A stretch of DNA of 64,000 bases from Polaribacter sp. Hel_I_88 (GTDB lineage Bacteria > Bacteroidota > Bacteroidia > Flavobacteriales > Flavobacteriaceae). The DNA lies in the NCBI RefSeq assembly GCF_000687935.1, contig NZ_JHZZ01000001.1:2046001-2110000 (forward strand), given 5' to 3'. Under the pieces are notes generated by a model. That model ran no database searches. It worked only from the letters and a program-made list of their open reading frames with translations, and had not been told where the DNA came from. The position numbers were made by a program, and so were the translations under genes. Positions 15,953 through 25,611 of this stretch are shown here, piece by piece; the first letter of the stretch is position 1; every line of letters begins with the position of its first letter.

Positions 15953-16034
15953 GCGAGCGTGGTGGAATTGGTAGACACGCTAGACTTAGGATCTAGTGCC
16001 GAAAGGTGTGAGAGTTCGAGTCTCTCCGCTCGTA
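15953..16034 (+). tRNA. tRNA-Leu, anticodon UAG
   Basis: The 82-base gene folds as a class II tRNA with a variable arm. The acceptor is GCGAGCG with CGCTCGT (first pair G-U), the D-arm contains GGTAGAC, and the anticodon stem-loop is CTAGA-CTTAGGA-TCTAG with TAG at the anticodon. The variable arm is TGCCGAAAGGTG and the T-arm is GAGAGTTCGAGTCTCTC. The discriminator is A and the CCA end is not encoded. It has its own consensus promoter and terminator, so it is a single transcription unit. It reads CUA and CUG-type leucine codons. Confidence 0.97.
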
Positions 16035-16040
16035 CTTCTT

Positions 16041-16080
16041 AAAAGCTTTTTAAAGAAATTTCTTTAAAAGGCTTTTTATT
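16041..16080 (+). terminator. Terminator of tRNA-Leu
   Basis: AAAAGC with a TTTTTAAAGAAA arm faces TTTCTTTAAAA with GGCTTTTT, forming an extended hairpin that ends in a T-run six bases after the tRNA. Confidence 0.8.
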
Positions 16081-16153
16081 TTAAATAAAATATGATTGAT
16101 TACAAAAGAGTTACTTTTTTTTCATATTTTTAAGTTCATTATATTCCCAACTT

Positions 16154-19100
16154 ATGAGATTTAAAGAATACTCTAATAAATTAGTATCCTCTACAAATAT
16201 TTCTATCATTTATTTTATAATATGTTCATTATATATTATTTTTTCAGATAGATTTTTACTGCTCTTTTTTGAAGAAAATATTTCTAATGAAACTTTAAGT
16301 GAAATTCAGTCTTATAAAGGTGTGTTTTTTGTTTTAGTGAGCTCTTTACTTATTTATTATGCTTTAAAAAAAAGAGATAAAATAGTAATAGAGTACACAA
16401 AAAATCTAAAAAAAAATCAAAAACAGTATCAAGATCTTTTTGAAAACATGTCTCATGGAGTTATTTATGCTACTCCAAAAGGAATCGTTACTTCTGTAAA
16501 CGAATCTACTTTACAAATTTTAGGTATAACTGAAAAGGAGATGATTGGGAAATCTATCTTTGATACTTCTTGGAAACCAATAGACAGTAAAAGGGAACTT
16601 ATAGGTTTACATGATAACCCAGCAAAAAGAGCTATCACTAATAAAAAACCAGTTCGTAATAATATTGTTGGGGTTGTTAATGTTAAAACAGGTTTGTACA
16701 CTTGGTTAAAAGTAAATGCAATACCTGAGTTTGAAAATGGAAATAAAGAACTTTTTAGGGTTTGTGTAACTATAGATGATGTTACTCAATTAAAAACATA
16801 TCAAGAGGAATTAGAGGAGTCTAAAGATCAAATTAACGTATCATTAAAAAAAACACAATTCAATGAGTTTTTATTAAAAGAAGCTAGCAAGTTGGCTAAA
16901 CTTGGCGCTTATGAGGTGCATATAGATTCTCAAAATGCTTATTACTCTCACTTATTACATGATCTTTTTGAGTTTCCTGCAAATGATAAATTTCCTTTAA
17001 AAGGTGTTTCAAAATTTCTTACAGAAGAATCTAATACTATTTTACAGGAAGGAGTTAAAGCATGTATGGAATTTGGTACCATAGTGGATGAAATTCTGGA
17101 TCTAAAAGTTAAAGATGATAAACATTTAAAATATAGAGTAATTATTAAGCCAATTTATAATGAAAATAATAAAATTATTGGCAGAAGAGGGGTTGTACAA
17201 GACATTACAGAACAGAAAAAAGTAGAAGAAAAAATAGTACAAAGTGAACAACGCTTTAAAGCTTTAGTTCAAGAAGGCTCTGACTTATATGCAATAATAG
17301 ACAAAATAGGAAACTACGTTTACATGAGTCCTTCTAGTATGAGAATTATTGGCATACCACCAGAAGAATTTATAGGTAAAAATGCTTTTGAATTTCTACA
17401 CCCAGATGATACTGAAAATGCTTTAGAAAGTCTTAACAAAGTTATTACTGAAGATAGGGTTGTTATGCAACACTATAGAGCTAAAAACCATAAAGATAAG
17501 TGGAGATGGGTAGAAACAGTGTTAACTAACATGCTCAATAATCCTGCAGTAAATGGTATTGTTGTAAACTCAAGAGACATCACAGCTCAGGTTGAACAAG
17601 AAGAAAACTTAATTAAAGCCAAGGAAATAGCAGAAGAAAATGAGCATAAAATGAAAGAGGCTCAACAACTTGCTAAATTAGGCAGTTGGTATTATGATGT
17701 TATAAATAAAGTATCTGAATGGTCTGAAGAAACTTATAATATATGGGGGTTTGATTCAGCAAAAACTTCAATAGAATTTTTAGATCACCAAAAGAGAATT
17801 AGCCCAAAAGATTGGGAGTACTTTATAGCTGTAGTTGATAATGCAACTAAAAAAGGAATTCCTTTTAAGATGGAATTAGAGCTAACAATGCCTGATGCTT
17901 CTAAGAAAATTGTGAATGCTATAGCGAAACCAATTTTTAATGAAAAAAATCAAGTAATTGCGTTTAAGGGAACAACCCAAGATATTACAGATCAAATTGC
18001 AATTGAAAATGAATTAAGACAAGCCAAAGATAAAGCCGAAGAAAGCGAATATTCTATTAGAGAAGCTGGTAGAATTGCTAAAATAGGCTACTGGTCTTAT
18101 GATAAAGAGAAAGATATAATTTCTTGGTCTGACCAGATTCATAAAATATATGGTACAAATCCTGAAAAAGAAGTTCCAAGTTTGGATGTTATTCTTAGCT
18201 TTTTTACTGAAAAATCAAAAAAAGAAATTGTAGAAGCAACTATAGAATTAGCCACAAAAGGAACACCTTATGAGTTAGAGCTAAATTTGATTAACTATAA
18301 AAATGAAAATATTTGGATTCGTAATCTAGGGCAACCCGTTTATAATGACCAAAATGAAATTATTGGTAGAAGAGGTGTTTCACAAAATATTACCAAAGAA
18401 AAAAATGATCAATTGGCCTTATTAAAAGCAAAGGAAAAGGTTGAAAGGAATCAAAATATCATGAATCAAGCAAGTAAAGTGGCTAAAATAGGATATTGGT
18501 ATCAAGATCTTGTTCATAATACACTTACTTGGTCAGATTATATTTATCAGCTTTATAAATTAAAACCAGAAGATGATATTTTAAGATATGATGTTGCTAA
18601 AAGTTACTTTGATGCTGAATCTCAAGAAAAGATAAGCATTGCAAATAAAAAATTAAATGAATTTGGTACTCCATATGATTTAGAATTAAGAGTTGTTTTT
18701 TCTGAAAATGAAGAACTTTGGATACGAAACATGGTGCAACCTGTTTATAACGAGCATAAAAAAATTATTGGTAAAAGAGGTGTTATACAAAATATTACAG
18801 AAGAAAAAAGTTTACGAGAACTAAATAGGCAAGTGGCTAGTTTAGCTAAAATTGGAAGTTGGGAGGTAAACTTAGTTGATAAAACAGTTTTTTGGTCAGA
18901 AGAAGTACATATAATTCATGGCACAAATCCAGAAACCTATAACCCACAATTAGATGAAGCTATAAATTTCTACAGAAAAGATTTTCATGAACTTATAAAA
19001 TCTAGTGTTGAAAAATGTATATCGAAGGGCAAATCTTATGATTTAGAAGCTGTTATTATTACAGCAGATAAAAAAGAATTATGGGTTCGATCAAATGCAA

Positions 19101-22100
19101 AAGCAGAATTTAGTAACGGCGTTTGTACACGAATTTTTGGTAGTTTTCAAGATATAAATGAACGTAAACAAGCCGAAATTGCTGTTCAAGAAAGTGAAAC
19201 TAAATTCAGGACTATTTTTGAAATTGCTTCTTTAGGGATTGCACAGGTTGATCCATCCAATGGTAAAATAATTCTGATTAATTCGTATTATGAAACTATT
19301 ACAGGATATTCTGTGGAAGAATTACTGCAGATGAAATTTTCAGAACTTACACATCCTGATGATCTTGAGGGCGATTTGGAATTATTCTATAAAGCAGCTC
19401 GTGGAGAAGAGGATTATAGTAATGAAAAGCGTTATATTAAAAAAGACGGTAATATTGTTTGGGTTCGTATTCATTTAGCCTTTATAAGAGACGAAAACGG
19501 AAACCCTAAAAAAACAGTTGCTATTTGTGAAGATATTACGCAACGTAAAGAAGCTGAATCAAGATTACAATCTTTAGCAGATAATTTGCCAGGAGTAGTT
19601 TTTCAATATTTTTTATATCCAGATAATACAGATAAATTAAAGGCTATAACAGCAGGTTCACAAGAGGTTTGGGGTTTTACAGCGAAAGATGTGGAGCAAA
19701 ATAATCAGCTAGTTTGGAGCCAAGTTGAGGCAGGTGGAGATCTAGATATTGTTAAAACAAGTATTTCAGAATCAATAAAAACTCAAACCAAATGGTCTGC
19801 TCAATGGAAATATGTGATGCCTAATGGAGAAATTAAAACACATTTGGGTTATGGATCTCCTAATTTGTTAGCAGATGGCACTGTAATGTTTAATTCTGTA
19901 ATTTTAGATGTTACTGAAGAGGCTAAAAATGAACTTTTACTTGAGCAAACCAACAAAATAGCAAAAATTGGTAGTTGGGAAATGGACTTGATAAGCCAAG
20001 AAGGAGATAAGATGTTTTGGTCTCCAAGTATAAAAGAAATATTAGAAATAGATAGTAACTATAACCCTACATTAAAAGATGGAATAGAATTTCATATAGG
20101 AGAAAGTAGAGAACGAATAAAAAATGCCTTAATGCTTTTAATTAAAGATGGTATTGAGTTCGATGAAGAAATTTTATTACGCACAGCAACAGGCAAACAA
20201 CGTTGGTGCAGAGCTATTGGTAAAAGCGAAATAATAAATGGAAAAAACACTAGAATTTATGGAAGTTACCAAGACATCCATGAGAAAAAAATTGCCATGC
20301 AAGAATTAAAGAAGAGTTTAAAATCTTTAAAAGATTTTAAATATTCTTTAGATCAGTCTGCTATTATTGCTTTTACAAATCAAAAAGGCGAAATTACCTC
20401 TGTAAATGAAAATTTTTGTGACATAACAGGTTACAATAAAAATGAGGTTATTAGGAAAACATTAAAAATACTTAATTCTAATTATCATTCAGAATTATTT
20501 TTTAAGGAATTATGGAAAACAATAACTTCTGGCAAAGTTTGGCGTGGAGAAATAAAAAATAAGACTAAAGATGGTTCTTATTATTGGGTAGATGCAACTA
20601 TAGTTCCTTTTTTAGATGAAAATAACAAACCGACCCAATATTTAGCAATCAACTTTGATATTACTGAAAGAAAAAAAGTAGAAGAAGAAAAAACTAGATT
20701 CCAAGAAACTCTAGAAAATAGTTTAAATGAGGTTTATATGTTTGATTATGAAACTTATAAATTTATTTATGTGAATAAAGGAGCAATTCAGAATTTAGGA
20801 TATTCAAAGGAAGAAATCAAAGAGTTAACCCCACTCGATTTAAAAGCAAACCATACAGCATCCACTTTTAATGAATTATTAGCTCCTTTGCACAATAATG
20901 AAAAAAGTAAAGTAGTATTTTTTACAAATCATATAAGAAAAGACGGAAGTATTTATCCAGTAGAAGTCCATATAACCTTAGTTGATGAAGCCAATCATAA
21001 AAATTTTATTGCTATAGTTTTAGATATTACAGAACGAAAAAAAGCGCAAGAAAATTTACTTTTAACAACAGAACGATTACGAATAGCAACAACGTCTGTA
21101 AAAATAGGTATCTGGGATTGGGATGTTGTTAACGATATCCTAACTTGGGATGATAGGATGCTTGAGTTGTATGGAGTAAAGAAGGAAAATTTTGACGGAG
21201 CACTAAGTGCTTGGCAAAAAAGTGTACATCCTGATGATTTAGAATGGACAAGTAAACATTTGTTAGATACTATAAATGGAGTACATAATTTTAATTCAGT
21301 TTTTAGAGTTGTTTGGCCAGACAAATCCATACACTATATTGAAGCAAATGCTACTGTTATTAGAGATAAAGAAGGAATTGCTTTGCGAATGATTGGTGGT
21401 AACATAGATATTACTGAGTCAAAGAAAATACAATCAGAAATTTTAGAAGCAAAAGAACAAGTAGAAATTAGTGAAGCTAAATTTAAATCGTATACAGAAA
21501 AGTCTCCTATTGCAATTTTTACAACAGATTTAAGTGGCAGTTATACCTACGTTAACGAAACCTGGCTTAGTTTAACAGGATTGGTTTTAGAAGAGGCTTT
21601 GAGTCCCTCAGGTTGGTCAAAAGCTGTACATCCTAGCGATTTAAAAAAAGTAAATAAGAATTGGTATAAATCCGTTAAATCTAATGGAAAATGGAAATAT
21701 GAGTACAGGTTTATTAATAAAAAAACTGAAAACATTATTTGGGTAGAAGCCACTGCAAAAGAACTCTTTAACGATAAAAATGAGCTTATTGGTTATCTTG
21801 GAACCAATGTAAATATAACTGATAGAAAGAAGGCAGAAGAAATGTATCGATTATTGGCAGACAATACTAATGATATTATAGCGCTTCAAGAACCTAATTC
21901 AAACATTAAATATATAAGTCCTGCTGTAGAAAGCTTATTGGGGTATAAACAAGACGAATTACTCAAAAAACAATTTAGGGAAGTAATTCACAAGGATGAT
22001 ATGACTTATATTAACAAAGAATTTAATGAAAAACTCTTAAAGGGAATTGTCATAGAAGCAATAACTTATAGAGCTCAGCATAAAAAAGGTCATTTTGTTT

Positions 22101-22873
22101 GGTTGGAAACTTTAATTTCGCCTATCATGAAAGACAACGAAATTGTTTCTCTAATATCAACTAGTAGAGATGTTACACAATGGATGTTTGCAAAAAAAGA
22201 AATAGAAGATTACCAATCTTCTCTTCAAAAATTAACGAGTGAAATTTCTTTAATCGAAGAAAAACAAAAAAAAGAAATTGCAGCTAATATTCATGATCAT
22301 TTAAGTCAATCTTTAGTAATTTCAAAAATGAGAATTACAGAGTTGGAAAAGAAAACCGAATTAAAAAATATACAAAAAGATCTTGAGTTTATAAAATCAC
22401 ATATCTCTAGTGCGTTAGAAAACAGTAGAACAATAACATACGAACTTTCTCCACCTGTTTTATATCAATTAGGAGTGGTACATGCCTTAGATTGGTTTGC
22501 AGAAGAAATAGAAGAAAAATACGGTATTAAATTTAACTTTAATAGCAATGTAGACACTATTAAACTTACTGATTTTAAATCAATTTTAATATTTCGTTGT
22601 GTTCAGGAAGCTGTTACAAATACTATAAAATATGCAGAAGCAACTTTGATAACTTTAGAGTTGATTAAACATAAAAATGCAGTTGATATTTTAATTACAG
22701 ATAATGGAAAAGGTTTTGATACTGCTGTATTAAATACTGGTGGAAATTCTAGTTCTGGTTTTGGTTTATTTGCAGTAAAAGAGCGTATTAGAAGTTTGAA
22801 TGGGAAATTTATAATTACATCAGAATTAAAAATTGGTACAAAGATTAAAATTTACGTACCTTTAGACATATGA
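16154..22873 (+). CDS. Giant multi-PAS sensor histidine kinase (about 15 PAS domains, HisKA_3)
   Basis: The 2239-residue protein begins with two membrane segments (about 15-40 and 55-66), so it is anchored with almost everything in the cytoplasm. About 15 PAS/PAC units follow, starting near residues 94, 240, 366, 500, 635, 770, 889, 1015, 1135, 1265, 1390, 1513, 1639, 1772 and 1896. Most end in the PAC phrase D-I-T-E-x-K. The kinase core is of the NarL/DegS (HisKA_3) type: IAANIHDHLSQSL with phosphoacceptor His2047, then a HATPase with DNGKGFD and GFGLFAVKERI. Several PAS units of the LAKIGxW subclass are clearly recent duplicates. The stop overlaps the NarL-type regulator by four bases (ATGA), so the pair is coupled. 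The signals are unknown. Confidence 0.95.
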   Translation: MRFKEYSNKLVSSTNISIIYFIICSLYIIFSDRFLLLFFEENISNETLSEIQSYKGVFFVLVSSLLIYYALKKRDKIVIEYTKNLKKNQKQYQDLFENMSHGVIYATPKGIVTSVNESTLQILGITEKEMIGKSIFDTSWKPIDSKRELIGLHDNPAKRAITNKKPVRNNIVGVVNVKTGLYTWLKVNAIPEFENGNKELFRVCVTIDDVTQLKTYQEELEESKDQINVSLKKTQFNEFLLKEASKLAKLGAYEVHIDSQNAYYSHLLHDLFEFPANDKFPLKGVSKFLTEESNTILQEGVKACMEFGTIVDEILDLKVKDDKHLKYRVIIKPIYNENNKIIGRRGVVQDITEQKKVEEKIVQSEQRFKALVQEGSDLYAIIDKIGNYVYMSPSSMRIIGIPPEEFIGKNAFEFLHPDDTENALESLNKVITEDRVVMQHYRAKNHKDKWRWVETVLTNMLNNPAVNGIVVNSRDITAQVEQEENLIKAKEIAEENEHKMKEAQQLAKLGSWYYDVINKVSEWSEETYNIWGFDSAKTSIEFLDHQKRISPKDWEYFIAVVDNATKKGIPFKMELELTMPDASKKIVNAIAKPIFNEKNQVIAFKGTTQDITDQIAIENELRQAKDKAEESEYSIREAGRIAKIGYWSYDKEKDIISWSDQIHKIYGTNPEKEVPSLDVILSFFTEKSKKEIVEATIELATKGTPYELELNLINYKNENIWIRNLGQPVYNDQNEIIGRRGVSQNITKEKNDQLALLKAKEKVERNQNIMNQASKVAKIGYWYQDLVHNTLTWSDYIYQLYKLKPEDDILRYDVAKSYFDAESQEKISIANKKLNEFGTPYDLELRVVFSENEELWIRNMVQPVYNEHKKIIGKRGVIQNITEEKSLRELNRQVASLAKIGSWEVNLVDKTVFWSEEVHIIHGTNPETYNPQLDEAINFYRKDFHELIKSSVEKCISKGKSYDLEAVIITADKKELWVRSNAKAEFSNGVCTRIFGSFQDINERKQAEIAVQESETKFRTIFEIASLGIAQVDPSNGKIILINSYYETITGYSVEELLQMKFSELTHPDDLEGDLELFYKAARGEEDYSNEKRYIKKDGNIVWVRIHLAFIRDENGNPKKTVAICEDITQRKEAESRLQSLADNLPGVVFQYFLYPDNTDKLKAITAGSQEVWGFTAKDVEQNNQLVWSQVEAGGDLDIVKTSISESIKTQTKWSAQWKYVMPNGEIKTHLGYGSPNLLADGTVMFNSVILDVTEEAKNELLLEQTNKIAKIGSWEMDLISQEGDKMFWSPSIKEILEIDSNYNPTLKDGIEFHIGESRERIKNALMLLIKDGIEFDEEILLRTATGKQRWCRAIGKSEIINGKNTRIYGSYQDIHEKKIAMQELKKSLKSLKDFKYSLDQSAIIAFTNQKGEITSVNENFCDITGYNKNEVIRKTLKILNSNYHSELFFKELWKTITSGKVWRGEIKNKTKDGSYYWVDATIVPFLDENNKPTQYLAINFDITERKKVEEEKTRFQETLENSLNEVYMFDYETYKFIYVNKGAIQNLGYSKEEIKELTPLDLKANHTASTFNELLAPLHNNEKSKVVFFTNHIRKDGSIYPVEVHITLVDEANHKNFIAIVLDITERKKAQENLLLTTERLRIATTSVKIGIWDWDVVNDILTWDDRMLELYGVKKENFDGALSAWQKSVHPDDLEWTSKHLLDTINGVHNFNSVFRVVWPDKSIHYIEANATVIRDKEGIALRMIGGNIDITESKKIQSEILEAKEQVEISEAKFKSYTEKSPIAIFTTDLSGSYTYVNETWLSLTGLVLEEALSPSGWSKAVHPSDLKKVNKNWYKSVKSNGKWKYEYRFINKKTENIIWVEATAKELFNDKNELIGYLGTNVNITDRKKAEEMYRLLADNTNDIIALQEPNSNIKYISPAVESLLGYKQDELLKKQFREVIHKDDMTYINKEFNEKLLKGIVIEAITYRAQHKKGHFVWLETLISPIMKDNEIVSLISTSRDVTQWMFAKKEIEDYQSSLQKLTSEISLIEEKQKKEIAANIHDHLSQSLVISKMRITELEKKTELKNIQKDLEFIKSHISSALENSRTITYELSPPVLYQLGVVHALDWFAEEIEEKYGIKFNFNSNVDTIKLTDFKSILIFRCVQEAVTNTIKYAEATLITLELIKHKNAVDILITDNGKGFDTAVLNTGGNSSSGFGLFAVKERIRSLNGKFIITSELKIGTKIKIYVPLDI

Positions 22874-23511
22874 ATTCCTCAAGAAAAATAAATATCATTT
22901 TAGTTGATGACCATCAAATGTTACGAGATGGTTTAAGGAATCTTATTGAGCAAAAAGCAAACTTGCAAATTCTTGCAGAGGCATCAAATGGCAGAGAGGC
23001 TATTAAATTGTGTGCAAAATTAAACCCAGATGTAGTAATTACAGATATTTCTATGCCTAGTTTAAATGGTGTTGAAGCTGCAAAACAAATTCTTAAAGAT
23101 AATCCAGAAATTAAAATTATTGGTCTTTCTATGCATGCCAATAGAAAATTTGTGCAAGCCATGTTTCAAGCAGGAGGTTATGGCTATTTATTAAAAGATG
23201 GTGATGTAAATGAGTTAATTACTGCAATTACTACTGTAATGCAAAATAGAAAATACCTTTCTAAAAATATCAATCAAGATTACTTATATTCTTTAAACGA
23301 AGACGAAGATTTAAAAAAAATAAGTAGTAGAGAAACCGAGGTTTTACAACTATTAGCCGAAGGAAAATCATCTAAAGAAATAGGCGAAGTATTGTTTCTT
23401 AGTTCTAAAACTGTAGATGTTCATCGAAATAATTTAATGAAAAAATTAGATTTACACACCATACCTGAACTTACAAAATTTGCAATTCGTGAAGGTTTAA
23501 CATCTTTATAA
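22870..23511 (+). CDS. NarL/LuxR-family response regulator
   Basis: The 213-residue protein has an N-terminal receiver (about 1-120) with acidic pocket DDHQ, phosphoacceptor Asp in VVITDISMPS, Thr/Ser switch in GLSMHA and Lys in YLLKDGD. A C-terminal LuxR helix-turn-helix (SSRETEVLQLLAEGKSSKEIGEVL, then SSKTVDVHRNNLMKKL) follows. It starts inside the stop of the giant HisKA_3 kinase (ATGA overlap), which makes it the obvious phosphotransfer partner. This kinase subfamily usually pairs with NarL-type regulators, which agrees. The target genes are unknown. Confidence 0.95.
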   Translation: MNSSRKINIILVDDHQMLRDGLRNLIEQKANLQILAEASNGREAIKLCAKLNPDVVITDISMPSLNGVEAAKQILKDNPEIKIIGLSMHANRKFVQAMFQAGGYGYLLKDGDVNELITAITTVMQNRKYLSKNINQDYLYSLNEDEDLKKISSRETEVLQLLAEGKSSKEIGEVLFLSSKTVDVHRNNLMKKLDLHTIPELTKFAIREGLTSL

Positions 23512-23704
23512 TTTGCAAAAGAAATAGTATAAATAATTATTGATACATTTTTATACTTCTTAGGTTTAAGTTTTTGTCTTTTACTGATACCAATACATAA
23601 TTATATGCTTCTTTTTGAATTTGTTAGTAACAATAATTAAGAATTATGCTTAGATTTTAAAAGACTAACTTTTACTATATTTAAAGTTCAAAGAAACTTA
23701 AATT

Positions 23705-24076
23705 TTGGCAACAACTAAACACAATCTTTTATTAATTGAAGATGATTTTTGTATTGGAGAAAAGTTATATAATTCTACAAAAGACTTAAAGAACATCCAT
23801 ACAGTTCACTTAGCTGTAAATTTACAAGAGGCAAAAACGAGGTTAATGCAAACAAACTACAATGTTATTGTTCTTGACTTAAATTTGCCTGATGGCAATG
23901 GAATAGAATTGTTAAAGTGGCTTAGAGAAAAAAATAAGCTTGTAAAAGTGTTTGTATTTTCTATAAATATCGAGCTAAAAAGAATGTGTTTAAAAAATGG
24001 TGCTGATGCTTTTTTTGATAAATCTCAAGACTTCGATTTATTAATTAGTGAAATTTCAAATAGTTTATCATTATAG
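23705..24076 (+). CDS. Stand-alone receiver-domain protein
   Basis: The 123 residues are a single receiver domain: LLLIEDDF for the acidic pocket, VIVLDLNLPDGNG with the phosphoacceptor Asp, FVFSIN for the switch region, and DAFFDKSQD with the conserved Lys. No output domain follows. The only start that gives the complete first strand is a TTG at 23705; the first ATG lies deep in the domain. A TATATTTA box sits at 23676-23683. It lies 193 bases after the NarL-type regulator on the same strand, and is followed by a terminator at about 24214. It may act as a phosphate sink or an adaptor for the giant kinase, but this is inference. Confidence 0.8.
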   Translation: MATTKHNLLLIEDDFCIGEKLYNSTKDLKNIHTVHLAVNLQEAKTRLMQTNYNVIVLDLNLPDGNGIELLKWLREKNKLVKVFVFSINIELKRMCLKNGADAFFDKSQDFDLLISEISNSLSL

Positions 24077-24572
24077 AAAAATAAGTGCCAATAATTTTAA
24101 GAATAAAATTATGTTCATTTAAAAGCAGCATATTTTATTTTTAATAATCAAATTTCCTGATTTTCTAAAATATTTTCGATATTTAACTAAACTTGCTTTA
24201 CTTATAAATCTAAAAAAAGCTAAACGTTTAAAGTTTAGCTTTTATTTATTATAAAAAGTTGGGGGACACCTAATTTACTACACTCCAAATATAGGTAAGA
24301 ATTGAGATGTAGGGAATAAGCAAATTACCTAATTTTTGTTTAACTTATTAATATTTTCGTTAAACTAAAATCAGTTTTAATAATAAAAGTCTAAAACATT
24401 GGTGGTTTAGCTTCATTTATTTAAAATATTTGGAGAGATTTATTTAAATCTTAAATGAAAAATTAGCTATGTTTTAGTTTTTATAAAAAAAAACTAATCA
24501 ACTAATTAATAAGGAAACTATCCTTTTTAAAATATAATAAATGTATTTTTAAACACTGTTTAAATTTTTTAT
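24077..24572. other. Intergenic stretch with one terminator, no gene
   Basis: The 496-base interval holds the terminator at 24214-24245 and otherwise AT-rich DNA with stops in all frames. The phrase GGGGGACACCTAATTTACTAC at about 24261-24281 has an unusual composition for this genome and looks like the end of a transposable element, but no transposase or matching second end is present. I see no promoter of full consensus before the oxidoreductase gene. Confidence 0.5.
24214..24245 (+). terminator. Terminator downstream of the lone receiver gene
   Basis: AGCTAAAC and GTTTAGCT are perfect eight-base arms (24218-24225 and 24233-24240), with A-run before and T-rich sequence after. Confidence 0.7.
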
Positions 24573-25553
24573 ATGAAAGCAATTCTTTGTACAAAATTCG
24601 GAAAACCAGAAACTCTACAATATAAAGAAATAGAAACGCCCTCTATTAAAAGTGATGAAATTCTATTAAATGTAAAAGCTTGTAGCTTAAATTTTCCAGA
24701 TACTTTAATTATTCAAGGCAAATACCAGTTTAAACCTGAGTTTCCTTTTTCTCCAGGAAGTGATGTTGCAGGAATTATAGAAAAAGTTGGTAAAGATATT
24801 ACGCATTTAAAAAAAGGAGATGAGGTTGTTGGTTTTATTCCTTTTGGCGGTTTTGCAGAAAAAGCTGTTGTAAAAGCTAAAGATTGTTTCCCCAAACCAA
24901 AAGGAATGAGTATGGTAAATGCGGCTGCTTTTTTATTAGCTTACGGTACTTCTTATCATGCTTTAAAAGACAGAGCAAATTTACAAAAAGGAGAAACTAT
25001 TTTAATTTTAGGTGCTTCTGGTGGTGTTGGTTTAACAGCTTTAGAGTTGGCAAAATTAATGGGTGCAAAAGTTATTGCAGCAGCGTCAACTAAAGAAAAG
25101 TTAGCTTTATGCCAACAGTATGGAGCAGATGAGCTTATTAATTATACTGAAGAAAATTTAAAAGATACAGTAAAAGAGTTAACCAAGGGAAAAGGTGTAA
25201 ACATAATTTACGATCCTGTTGGAGGTGATTTTTCTGAACAAGCTTTAAGAGCAATTGCTTGGAAAGGAAGACATTTGGTTGTTGGTTTTGCCAATGGTGA
25301 AATTCCTAAAATACCAATTAATTTAGCATTGTTAAAAGGCGCAAGTATGGTAGGGGTTTTTTGGGGTGCATTTGTTCAAAAAGAACCCAAAAAAAGTTTA
25401 GAAAATAGTATACAATTATTAACATGGTTTGCAAAAGGAGATTTAAAACCACATATTGATAAAATATATTCTTTAAAAAATGCTCCTAAAGCATTAGAAA
25501 GTATGATGCAAAGAAAAACGAAAGGTAAAATTGTAATTGATATGGAATTGTAA
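24573..25553 (+). CDS. NADPH:quinone oxidoreductase family protein (MDR superfamily)
   Basis: The 326-residue protein is a medium-chain dehydrogenase/reductase without the structural and catalytic zinc cysteines, so it fits the quinone oxidoreductase branch. The GroES-like N-terminal domain (about 1-120) contains the typical SLNFPDTLIIQGKY and PGSDVAGIIEKVG. The nucleotide-binding Rossmann domain has GASGGVGLTALELAKLMGAKVIAA (about residues 146-169), and the dimer-region phrase YDPVGGDFSEQALRAIAWKGRHLVVGF follows. It should reduce quinones or enones with NADPH in the cytoplasm. The AraC-type regulator just downstream (about 58-base gap, same strand) may be cotranscribed. Confidence 0.9.
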   Translation: MKAILCTKFGKPETLQYKEIETPSIKSDEILLNVKACSLNFPDTLIIQGKYQFKPEFPFSPGSDVAGIIEKVGKDITHLKKGDEVVGFIPFGGFAEKAVVKAKDCFPKPKGMSMVNAAAFLLAYGTSYHALKDRANLQKGETILILGASGGVGLTALELAKLMGAKVIAAASTKEKLALCQQYGADELINYTEENLKDTVKELTKGKGVNIIYDPVGGDFSEQALRAIAWKGRHLVVGFANGEIPKIPINLALLKGASMVGVFWGAFVQKEPKKSLENSIQLLTWFAKGDLKPHIDKIYSLKNAPKALESMMQRKTKGKIVIDMEL

Positions 25554-25611
25554 TTCTTCGTTAAGTTTTTAACATTATGAATTAAAATGTATCTTGCTCA
25601 AAAAAAATATA

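Noticed and set aside
24261..24281. GGGGGACACCTAATTTACTAC resembles the end of an insertion sequence
   Set aside because: There is no transposase gene, no matching inverted end and no target duplication nearby.
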